Of a DNA stretch of 64,000 nucleotides, positions 10,728-19,446 are shown one piece after another. Source of the DNA: Oreohelix idahoensis (lineage: Eukaryota > Mollusca > Gastropoda > Stylommatophora > Oreohelicidae). Below the pieces are notes generated by a model, which did not search any database, was not told the origin of the DNA, and saw nothing but the letters and a program-made list of their open reading frames with translations. Numbering within the stretch: the first letter of the stretch is position 1; each line of letters opens with the position of its first letter. The translations under genes were made by a program, and so were the position numbers. Location: assembly GCA_024509875.1 (NCBI GenBank), contig JAMPIV010012440.1:310001-374000 (forward strand), written 5' to 3'.

Positions 10728-10741
10728 GGCCCGGAAGCGAT
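10728..10741 (-). ncRNA. U2 snRNA 5'-end fragment (positions 1-14)
   Basis: The reverse complement is ATCGCTTCCGGGCC, against ATCGCTTCTCGGCC at the start of U2: 12 of 14 bases match. A chance match this good within the ~600 bases searched is unlikely, roughly 0.2 percent by simple counting. It ends where the U2 match on the other side of the LINE begins, so the two pieces look like one U2 head split by the insertion. Bases 10,742 onward would then be the former U2 upstream region; I could not identify a proximal sequence element there. Confidence 0.55.
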
Positions 10742-11615
10742 TAAGTTACACTTCTCTGCCCTCATGTGTCACACAGACAGTAATCTCGTTATCTGTTGTA
10801 TGAGTACGCAAAACTCCGTGTCTGCTCATCTGGGTTACCAAACGAGACGTCTTATCAGCGGTTCAATCTAAACACGCCGGCTACTATCTTATCTCAGTTG
10901 CTCACCGCAAGCTAGGATGATCAGGTAACAACAGGTGACATCACAGAGAGGAGTGTCGAATGAATCGATAAAATCAAATATCTGCTACTTAGCAGAAAAA
11001 TAACGACGAAAGAAAGGGAGAAAGAAAGAACAGTGCGATACTTGAGAGCACATAATAAAAATCAGTACCACAAATGTACCAATACTGTCGGACAGAAACA
11101 AAGATCGATAGGGCCGTCCCGTTTTGTCACAACTGCCCTGTACTTGTGCAAACAAACATTCATCGCGTGACCACTTGGGTTGTGTTCTCTTCACGAGATA
11201 AATTAGGAAATCACTGTAGCCAAATCAGCGATAAGCACCTCGCGGGGTGATCTACGTGTTAATCCGGCGCTCCCATGTCTGGTACACGAGAATGTTACCA
11301 ACATGACTGTTGGTCAATATTACATAACCTTTCTACTCTATCAACAAGGATGCTCAGGTAAACAGACATGGCGAATTATTACAGAAAGAAGTGTAAACAA
11401 TGACTCGAAAATAACAAATATTATCCGAGATAGGAAAATAGAACGTGTAGAGCACAAAATAAATTACGGAATGGCACAAGAAATGAAATGTGACAGTATA
11501 GGTAAGTCTCTAACAGTTCAGCGGCAGTTTCTGTTATGGGGCTATCTTGACCTTATGTTTCCTCTACAGATTACCAGTGCGGAACTAATGACGAGAACCA
11601 GAAAGATGCAAGTGG
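10742..11615. other. unassigned stretch, possible former U2 5' flank
   Basis: No convincing coding frame was found. The plus-strand frame at 11303-11761 has mixed composition and runs into the LINE tail that begins near 11,620. If the U2 reading is right, the first hundred bases or so would contain the decayed U2 promoter. Confidence 0.35.
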
Positions 11616-11619
11616 AAAA

Positions 11620-11871
11620 AAAAGATGGGAACGAAACGCTGGCAATGGATGGAACAAGAAGTTTGTTGATAGCATTAAAAGGGAGTCTTTGTTCTACAAT
11701 CCCCAGGGTAATAGAGATAGAGCGAGACAGAAAAGACATGGAGAAGGAGAAAAGAACTTAAGGGCAGATATGAGGATGATGAGGAGGACATGGAAGAACT
11801 ATGAGGGGATGGCGCAGAACAGGAGCACGTGGCATGAATTTGTTGAACGCCTGTGCTCTTACAGCAGCTAA
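11620..11871 (+). mobile_element. LINE 3' end, RTE-like (relic 1)
   Basis: Plus-strand frames give the C-terminal tail of an RTE-like LINE: SLFYNPQGNRDRARQKRH, then LRADMRMMRRTWKNYEGMAQ and NRSTWHEFVERLCSYSS followed by a stop. The pattern of a basic GRPK-like block, then Ala-Asp-Met-Arg, then an Asn-Arg-Ser-x-Trp near the end is typical for these elements. A frame shift lies between 11,720 and 11,760. Everything upstream of the C-terminus is missing or unreadable. Confidence 0.6.
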
Positions 11872-12210
11872 ACGGTAGTCATTGAATGAATAAATGCTTT
11901 CTCTTCTTCAATTACATATTTTCTTTCATCTCCTTATTGTGTGATAGTTTCATTAATTCTCAACCCAAACTTCTAACCCAGATGCTTTTGCTTGTGTGAT
12001 TGTTGTTACGTTGACCCTTGTGTATGTTCTCGACTTAATGATGACCGTAATGTTCCTGTCTTATGTTCGCTGGCTGTAATTGTAGGCGCCGTACCTTTGT
12101 GGCCTACCTTGTTCCTATGACTACTGAATGAGATCAAATTATCTGCCAATTATAATACTTGGAAGGACTTGACGACTCATAGCTGACAACCAAAGTTCTT
12201 TATTAGTTGC
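11872..12210. other. unassigned stretch between two LINE tails
   Basis: No coding frame or repeat was recognised. The sequence is of ordinary composition. Confidence 0.35.
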
Positions 12211-12214
12211 CAAG

Positions 12215-12568
12215 TAACATATTCTTGAAATGTGGATATATAGAAGAATGGGGCGTATCTCATGGAAAGAGATGAAAACAAATAAGGAGGTCCTAGAAAA
12301 TCTAGGTATGAAATGAGAACTAATGAGGGAGGTCAAAGTTCGGCAGCTAAAATACTTTGGTCACATAAATAGGCATAATACCTTACAGAAGACCATAACA
12401 GAAGGGAGAGTTGAAGGCAAACGTGCAAGGGGAAGACAGCGCTATAAGTGGGAAGACAACATCAAGAGATGGACAGGAAAGAGTCTATCAGAGTGCACCA
12501 TCAAGACAAGAGACAGAAGACGTTGGAGATCCATTACAGCCAACCTTCGTTGTGGAGATGGCAACTGA
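12215..12568 (+). mobile_element. LINE 3' end, second RTE-like type (relic 2)
   Basis: Plus strand. The reading gives HILEMWIYRRMGRISWKEM, KTNKEVLENLGMK, then one in-frame stop near 12,314. It continues with VRQLKYFGHINRHNTLQKTI, GKRARGRQRYKWEDNIKRWT and DRRRWRSITANLRCGDG before the terminal stop. This is the conserved C-terminus of a LINE group common in invertebrate genomes. Apart from the single stop the tail is readable, so it is younger or better preserved than relic 1. The RT domain upstream is absent. Confidence 0.75.
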
Positions 12569-12966
12569 TGATGATGAACATATTCACAAATTGGCTACCT
12601 CCGAGCCTGATTATCAATAAATATACATATGAGACTTCATTGATGACACTCCTACATCACATACTGCACTGGTCAGGAACTAATGTTATTATCTCTTGAT
12701 TAGCTCAGGATCTCTGCTGTCTACTCTGTTATTCTATCAACCCATCACTACTACACATCACTACTGATTAATGGGCTGTTCTCCATCTGTTAAATTTGCT
12801 TCGAAGTATTGTCTGGGTCATCACCAGTTCTGGTAATTTCTTCGTAGCTATAAACTATTCTTTGTACTACCTGCCCTATATGTCCGACACTGAACCACTG
12901 CTTTAACACTTGTCCTTGTCTTATCTGCTCTCAGCTAATTACACGAGTGTTTACATACCAGAATAA
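12569..12966. other. unassigned stretch before the tandem array
   Basis: No coding frame or known repeat. The last bases lead into the first partial unit of the array. Confidence 0.35.
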
Positions 12967-15026
12967 AACTGCTGGCGATATCTGCTGACTATCTGCTGGC
13001 GATATCTGCTGACTATCTGCTGACTATCTGCTGGCGATATCTGCTGACTGTCTGCTGGCGATATCTGCTGACTATCTGCTGACTATCTGCTGGCGATATC
13101 TGCTGACTATCTGCTGGCAATATCTGCTGACTATCTGCTGGCGATATCTGCTGACTATCTGCTGACTATCTGCTGGCGATATCTGCTGACTATCTGCTGG
13201 CGATATCTGCTGACTATCTGCTGGCGATATCTGCTGACTATCTGCTGACTATCTGCTGGCGATATCTGCTGACTATCTGCTGGCGATATCTGCTGACTAT
13301 CTGCTGACTATCTGCTGGCGATATCTGCTGACTATCTGCTGACTATCTGCTGGCGATATCTGCTGGCGATATCTGCTGACTATCTGCTGACTATCTGCTG
13401 GCGATATCTGCTGACTATCTGCTGGCGATATCTGCTGACTATCTGCTGGCGATATCTGCTGACTATCTGCTGACTATCTGCTGGCGATATCTGCTGACTA
13501 TCTGCTGGCGATATCTGCTGACTATCTGCTGGCGATATCTGCTGACTATCTGCTGGCGATATCTGCTGACTATCTGCTGACTATCTGCTGGCGATATCTG
13601 CTGACTATCTGCTGGCGATATCTGCTGACTATCTGCTGGCGATATCTGCTGACTATCTGCTGACTATCTGCTGGCGATATCTGCTGACTATCTGCTGGCG
13701 ATATCTGCTGACTATAGCTATCTGCTGGCGATATCAGCTGACTATCTGCTGACTATCTGCTGGCGATATCTGCTGACTATCTGCTGGCGATATCTGCTGA
13801 CTATCTGCTGACTATCTGCTGGCGATATCTGCTGACTATCTGCTGGCGATATCTGCTGACTATCTGCTGGCGATATCTGCTGACTATCTGCTGGCGATAT
13901 CTGCTGACTATCTGCTGGCGATATCTGCTGACTATCTGCTGGCGATATCTGCTGACTATCTGCTGACTATCTGCTGGCGATATCTGCTGACTATCTGCTG
14001 GCGATATCTGCTGACTATCTGCTGGCGATATCTGCTGACTATCTGCTGACTATCTGCTGGCGATATCTGCTGACTATCTGCTGACTATCTGCTGGCGATA
14101 TCTGCTAACTATCTGCTGACTATCTGCTGGCGATATCTGCTGACTATCTGCTGACTATCTGCTGGCGATATCTGCTGACTATCTGCTGGCGATATCTGCT
14201 GACTATCTGCTGGCGATATCTGCTGACTATCTGCTGACTATCTGCTGGCGATATCTGCTGACTATCTGCTGGCGATATCTGCTGACTATCTGCTGGCGAT
14301 ATCTGCTGACTATCTGCTGACTATCTGCTGGCGATATCTGCTGACTATCTGCTGACTATCTGCTGGCGATATCTGCTGACTATCTGCTGACTATCTGCTG
14401 GCGATATCTGCTGACTATCTGCTGACTATCTGCTGGCGATATCTGCTGACTATCTGCTGACTATCTGCTGGCGATATCTGCTGACTATCTGCTGACTATC
14501 TGCTGGCGATATCTGCTGACTATCTGCTGACGATATCTGCTGACTATCTGCTGGCGATATCTGCTGACTATCTGCTGGCGATATCTGCTGACTATCTGCT
14601 GACTATCTGCTGACTATCTGCTGACTATCTGCTGACTATCTGCTGGCGATATCTGCTGACTATCTGCTGACTATCTGCTGGTGATATCTGCTGACTATCT
14701 GCTGACTATCTGCTGGCGATATCTGCTGACTATCTGCTGACGATATCTGCTGACTATCTGCTGGCGATATCTGCTGACTATCTGCTGGCGATATCTGCTG
14801 ACTATCTGCTGACTATCTGCTGGCGATATCTGCTGACTATCTGCTGGCGATATCTGCTGACTATCTGCTGGCGATATCTGCTGACTATCTGCTGGCGATA
14901 TCTGCTGACTATCTGCTGACTATCTGCTGGCGATATCTGCTGACTATCTGCTGGCGATATCTGCTGACTATCTGCTGGCGATATCTGCTGACTATCTGCT
15001 GGCGATATCTGCTGACTATCTGCTGG
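12967..15026 (+). repeat. Mosaic satellite of an 11-mer and a 13-mer
   Basis: About 2.06 kb are built almost entirely from two related units: A = TATCTGCTGAC (11 bases) and B = TATCTGCTGGCGA (13 bases). They are arranged mainly as BA (24 bases) and BAA (35 bases) in irregular order. Two B units in a row are rare (one case near 13,350), and a run of several A units occurs near 14,590-14,640. From about 14,050 to 14,520 the order is almost regular BAA. A few variants occur (ctggcaa near 13,110, an inserted block near 13,715, ctaac near 14,107). On the minus strand the 24-base form reads as an eight-residue repeat (SPADSQQI). The 35-base form breaks that frame, so coding is unlikely. Confidence 0.97.
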
Positions 15027-15359
15027 ACACAGCTCGACATGAAAAACTATCTGTTGTGGAATTCTTTCATCTGTCTTCTTTTCTTCTCTGCACACTGCAG
15101 CAGTACCATAAGCAACATGGCACCTCAGCTGTCCATAACATGGCAGCTGGTCGTACGGTTAGTCTAATTTCTAACCTGCTCTCAGCTGACGACCATTGAA
15201 GAGTGTTCTCCCACGGGTTTCTCGTGACCCAACCTTGACCTAAAACTACGTCCCACTACTCATAAATTATTCTTAGATATTCCTATCCCAGTTCTCTCCC
15301 TTTCCTATTACAATTGCCTATTCTTCTAATTCCTCTTTCTATTCTGTTTGTTTTTTTAT
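15027..15359. other. unassigned spacer
   Basis: Unique-looking sequence between the satellite and the RTE 3' end. No gene seen. Confidence 0.35.
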
Positions 15360-15489
15360 ACTTACTTACTTAGTCGTTCCCCTTCTACCGTGAGGTGTAG
15401 AGGTTTGGAAGAGAGATCGCCAGACTATTCTATCGGCTGTCTTTCTCCTGGCCTGGTTCCATTCTAGTCCTCGGTCCTTCAAAGATTTT

Positions 15490-16320
15490 CTAATGTTGTC
15501 CTCCCAGCGAACTCTGGATCGTCCTGGGGGTCTGGATCCCTGGCTCTTTGTTTCCCATGCTTGTCGTGGTAGCCGATCTTCTCCCATTCTGCAGACATGG
15601 CCAAACCATCTTATTTGGGACTGTTCTACTTTGGGTCTGCAGGGGGCGGGATTTTAGGCCTTGGCGTATCGTCTGGTTGCGGACCATGTCTCTTCTTGTT
15701 AGTTCAACCACCTTCCTAAGATACCTCATTTCTGAGGTTTGGATCTGGCTTTTGTGGGTTGTAGTCATTGCCCATGACTCGCATCCATATGTCAAGACTG
15801 GGACATAGGTGGAGCGGTACACAGCCATCTTCGTTTTCTTACCAACCTCTCTCTTGCTGATGAATCCTCGATTTATGGCCTGAAAAAGTCTCCCAGCTGC
15901 AGCTTTTCGAGTGGCCAACTCTTCTTTGATGCCTCCCTTTCGGTCTACAATAGCTACGAGATATTTAAAGTGGTCGACCTGCACCAGGACCTGTTCTCCC
16001 AGCTTAATCTGATGTCTTCTTGCTTCTCGTGATATCACCATGGATTTTGTTTTAGAGCTGCTTATGGCCATCCCTCTCTTCTCCAGCTCTTCCTTCCATA
16101 CTTGCAGGTTCGATTGGAGATGTGCCTCTGATTTAGCAATCAGGGCAACATCATCAGCAAATGCCAGCTCTGAAATACATACCTTTCTCATCTTCCAATA
16201 CCCCACTGAATACTTTCTTGTTCTCTCCTTACATGCCTTGATAACATCGTCCATGAGGAGTATGAAAAGATAAGGCGACAGGATATCACCTTGTCTTACA
16301 CCAGTGGTGGTCCTGAACTC
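15490..16320 (-). pseudogene. RT palm/thumb half of the RTE-type LINE
   Basis: In frame with the preceding part, this portion has TGVRQGDILSPYLF, the catalytic box FADD at 16161-16150, then FKYLVAIVDRKGGIKEEL and the thumb sequence VYRSTYVPVLTYGCESWAM. The final ~50 residues are out of frame, because the true C-terminus continues in the frame ending at 15,366. Confidence 0.85.
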
Positions 16321-17118
16321 TTATGACTTATGGTTGGCTGTCCTCACATAATTTCTGCAAGACTTGTAGAAGCTCTGTATAGCATGAATCAGAGGTACTG
16401 TAATGTTCTTCCTTGCCAAACAGTCCCAAAGTTTGCTCCAGGGGACCCCGTCAAACGCCTTTTCCAGATCTATGAAACAAAAATGGATCTCACTCTTATA
16501 CTCAAGAGCCTTTTCACTCAGCTGTCTGAGTGTGAAGATTAGGTATTGAGTACTTCGGTTTGCTCGGAATCCGCACTGGACCTCATCCAATTGTGGCTCA
16601 GCTAGGCGTCGGAGTCTCTGCTCTAGAATTCTAGAGTAGATTTTACCAGGGACACTGAGAAGTGATATGCCTCTATGGTTTCTACATTGTCGATTGTCAC
16701 CCTTTTTGAAAATTTGTGTTATGATGGCAATCTCCCAATCCTTTGGTATGGTCTTGTTGCACCATGCTGCCTGTAGGACACTTAAGAGTAATAGGTCGCC
16801 TGATGCTCCCATGTACTTAACCATTTCTGGTGTTATACCATCATGCCCTGCTGCTTTGCCCATCTTGATTTTCTCCAGTGCTGCCTTCAGTTCTTCCATC
16901 TTTATGTCATCTTCATCACCATTAGTTTCCTCGTCTGTGCTAGTGGTTATCATTTCTGATGCTTGACTTTGCTCACCATCAAGGAGTTCTGAGAAATATT
17001 CTTTCCACCTTTCCATTACTTCCTTCGGGGCAGTAAGCAATTTGCCTTGCTTGTCCTTTATAAATTTGAGAGGGCATTGTTTTTCCTTCCTCATGTCCTT
17101 TAGGGTCTTATAGAACAA
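16321..17118 (-). pseudogene. RT finger/palm half of the RTE-type LINE
   Basis: This part is 265 residues long and contains RT motifs up to the YxDD-preceding helix. Its stop at 16323-16321 sits in the same frame as the next part (EFRTTTGVRQG), so a single base change would account for the interruption. The acidic linker at residues 50-80 and the GHDGITPEM motif are standard for this group. Confidence 0.85.
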
Positions 17119-17500
17119 TTTCTGGTTTTCTTGCGCATCTTTTCTAGCTTTTCTCCAAATTATTCCCAGGACTTCTGTTTTGCTGCTAGCACCTTGTTCT
17201 TTGTTTCTGTTCTGTGTATCACATATTCTCTATATTTCTCTATTTGTCCTGCTGTGTTTTTAGCTCCTACGTAAGTATTGTTTCCATGCCATTTTCTTCT
17301 CTCTTATTTTCTCTTTGACTTCCTCTGTCCACCAAGGTGTCCTCTTTCTCGTGTTCCCAAGTCGGACTTAACCACATGCATCTGCAGCAGCTGTCTTTAT
17401 GATGTCCTTGAATTTAAGCCAGAGGGTTTGCAAGTCATCAGGTTGTTCTTCTATCTCACCGCTTTAGCAATAAGCCCCTGATATCTGGTCTTAATTTCTG

Positions 17501-18099
17501 GCTGTTTTTTTTTAGTCGTGTTATAATTATCTTTTTCTCTTCTGCTAATTCATATTTACAGACTATTTCTTCTTGTTCCATCTTCATCTTTGTTTTCTTT
17601 CTTGTCTTTTTATATTTTTCATCTTCTTCTACCTAAAAGCTCGTAAGTTCCTTTTTGTCTACGATAATTCTTTTCTTTTCGGACTTTGATTTACCAAATA
17701 ACCTTTCTTTGTGTGTTATATTTTATTCCCAAGTTTATAAATTCATTTATATTCTCTTCGTTCCTCTTCTCTCTCCCCCCCCTCCCCACTCCCCTGTCTT
17801 GTAGGTGAACATTACTTAGAGTTGACTTTATTTCAATGTTAACGAAAATGTATTTAATTTTCCCAGTCAACTCAGTTTAAACGACTTCAGCGTATTGATT
17901 TTCTGCGTAACTAACCAAGATTCTTCTTTGAATGACCAATGTCCCCTTACCCTCCTCCGACTTGTCCTCTTTCCCACCTCACGGTTGGGCTTCATGGTAG
18001 CTTTTTTTCATAATTGCAATTTGTGTGGCTTTTTCCGATATCTATCAAAAGGTATAGAAGACGACGATTTGAGAATGTATAACCACTCTATTTAGACCT
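17501..18099. other. unassigned pyrimidine-rich stretch
   Basis: The left part may still be decayed LINE linker; beyond about 17,600 it is CT-rich and AT-rich sequence with no frame of interest. Confidence 0.35.
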
Positions 18100-18420
18100 G
18101 ATATTTTGTACCATTTTCTCATACTCTGACATATCCACCCGTGTGTTACCGGGGCCCGAAAGGTGAGCAAAGAATAGTAACACTGTTCTCTGCCAAGCAT
18201 GTCGTAGAAAGCGACTAAGGAGGGTTGGACATGGGTCCGGTTACCCCATCCCGTAAAATATTTAAACCACAAAAAACTTCAACAAACATGGACAAGTCAA
18301 TTACCTAAATTAAAACACGGCCATCCGGGACGGGGGGAGGGGGTCCTCTCGCGGGGAGGCGTATGATGCAACACAGAGAAGGCCGAAAGGAGTCTGTGTT
18401 GCTGACTAACCTTCTTTCTT
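18100..18420. repeat. GC-rich block, possible repeat 5' region
   Basis: A locally GC-rich segment contains runs such as CGGGACGGGGGGAGGGGG (about 18,328-18,346) and a purine-rich block around 18,380, unlike the AT-rich surroundings. It may be a fragment of a LINE 5' region or a SINE. No boundary, tail or family is visible, so this is a weak call. Confidence 0.25.
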
Positions 18421-18599
18421 CTAGGACCCACTTTATATTTATTTCCTGGTGCCATGAGTTTTGTGAAAGGTGAAATTATTATTTCTTTTTTTTTTCAAAA
18501 ACAAACAGAAAGCAGCTATACTGACTACAATAGCCCACTAAAACGACTGTTTTACTGCTTTTCAAAATCAGCTGTTATCATTTCGTTAACGAAGTAACA

Positions 18600-18746
18600 T
18601 TACCTTTGCATGTACGGCTGGTGATTTGACTTGCTCTGACATGTATTTTTACCATCCGACTCATCGGATGTTTCCAAGTCCTCTGAATAATCCCCAGAAC
18701 AGGAATCTACATCACTAGATGCATTGTAGTCATTATCAGACTGCAT
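18600..18746 (-). CDS. short acidic ORF, possible first exon
   Basis: A 48-codon minus-strand frame starts at 18746 (MQSDNDYNASSDVD) and stops at 18600. It is rich in Asp, Ser and Glu in its first 32 residues (SGDYSEDLETSDESDG) and then turns neutral to basic. The last codons lie on CAAAGGTAATG, which also reads as a splice donor (AAAG then GTAATG). It could therefore be the first coding exon of a minus-strand gene whose later exons I cannot identify. The upstream sequence holds a CCATTTTG element of the kind found near transcription starts. Acidic serine-rich starts occur in several transposase families, piggyBac among them, so a transposon origin is possible. Function unknown. Confidence 0.3.
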   Translation of the reverse strand: MQSDNDYNASSDVDSCSGDYSEDLETSDESDGKNTCQSKSNHQPYMQR

Positions 18747-19259
18747 TTTGTTTACGATGTGTTAAGTCAAGTTGTTCGGAAAATATTCAAAATGGCAGAC
18801 GGACAAATGCGGTGTTTACGTTTTTCTGCGTGTAATTTCAAAGTCAAAATAAGTAAAAGCTGTATATTTTGTAGCACGTATATAATTGTTAACGTGTATT
18901 CTTAATATAAAACATTGATTTGAAGTCAAAATTTAAAAAAATAAATGTGCTTTTTTTACTTCAAAAGTCATCGTTACATTCGGAACGATTTTTTTAATTT
19001 CCGGTCCAAAGAGTGTTAAAAGATTTCACTTGCTTTCCATTTACGACCGTGCCTGGAGTACCACCACAAGAAGGTGTACGAGTTTCTGTGCAATAGTCAG
19101 TTGATGAAGAAGTTCCAATTGAAGATGCTAAGTGTGTTGATCATTGAAAGTAACATCAATGGTGAAGGATTCATGAAAAACGGAACCAATTTTTTAAAGA
19201 ATTGTTTAAACTATTGACTTTTATCCTTAACTTCTAATGGCTGCACGTTATTTTTTGCT

Positions 19260-19340
19260 AGTCCTGGTCACAATGCAAACACGGAGAGGCTTGTTTCATT
19301 GATTAAAAGCCAATGGACTAAAGATATTACAGGTTCATAG
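19260..19340 (+). pseudogene. hAT-type transposase C-terminal scrap
   Basis: A short plus-strand reading SPGHNANTERLVSLIKSQ, followed by WTKDITGS and a stop, resembles the C-terminal dimerisation segment of hAT-like transposases. Those typically read Asn-Ala-x-x-Glu-Arg-x-x-Ser followed some residues later by Trp. About 200 bases upstream (19,045-19,170) an open reading with KKVYEFLCNSQLMKKFQLK may belong to the same relic. Only about 26 residues match a pattern, so the call is tentative. Confidence 0.35.
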
Positions 19341-19446
19341 TATATTCCATCAAAGAAATATCATGCTGTCAATTCCATAATTATTTAAATACCTATCTAA
19401 GATGTCAACTCTGAATATTTTTTTTATAATTATTTCTTTCTTTCAG

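Larger units (their letters stand above)
15360..17500 (-). mobile_element. RTE-type LINE, nearly readable RT (copy B)
   Basis: Read on the minus strand, the frame from 17118 to 15490 covers the RT and is interrupted by one TAA at 16323-16321. The motifs are GKAAGHDGITPEMVKYM, IPKDWEIAIITQIFKKGD, NHRGISLLSVPGKIYSRIL, DEVQCGFRANRSTQ, FCFIDLEKAFDGVPW, then past the stop TTTGVRQGDILSPYLFILLM, the catalytic box FADD (16161-16150) and VLTYGCESWAM. After a frame shift near 15,635 the C-terminus continues as VEQSQIRWFGHVCRMGEDRL, RPPGRSRVRWEDNIRKSL and ends in HGRRGTTK near 15,366. Upstream of 17,118 more linker is readable in broken frames (REKKMAWKQYLR); the endonuclease is missing. The element ends in a short AAGT-type repeat. 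A second copy of the 3' end lies at 56.90-57.35 kb. Confidence 0.9.

Noticed and set aside
12967..15026. CRISPR-like regular array
   Set aside because: Units are contiguous with no unique spacers, and the genome is animal.
14802..15095. minus-strand frame with an eight-residue SPADSQQI repeat
   Set aside because: It is the translation of the 24-base form of the satellite; the 35-base form breaks the frame in the rest of the array.
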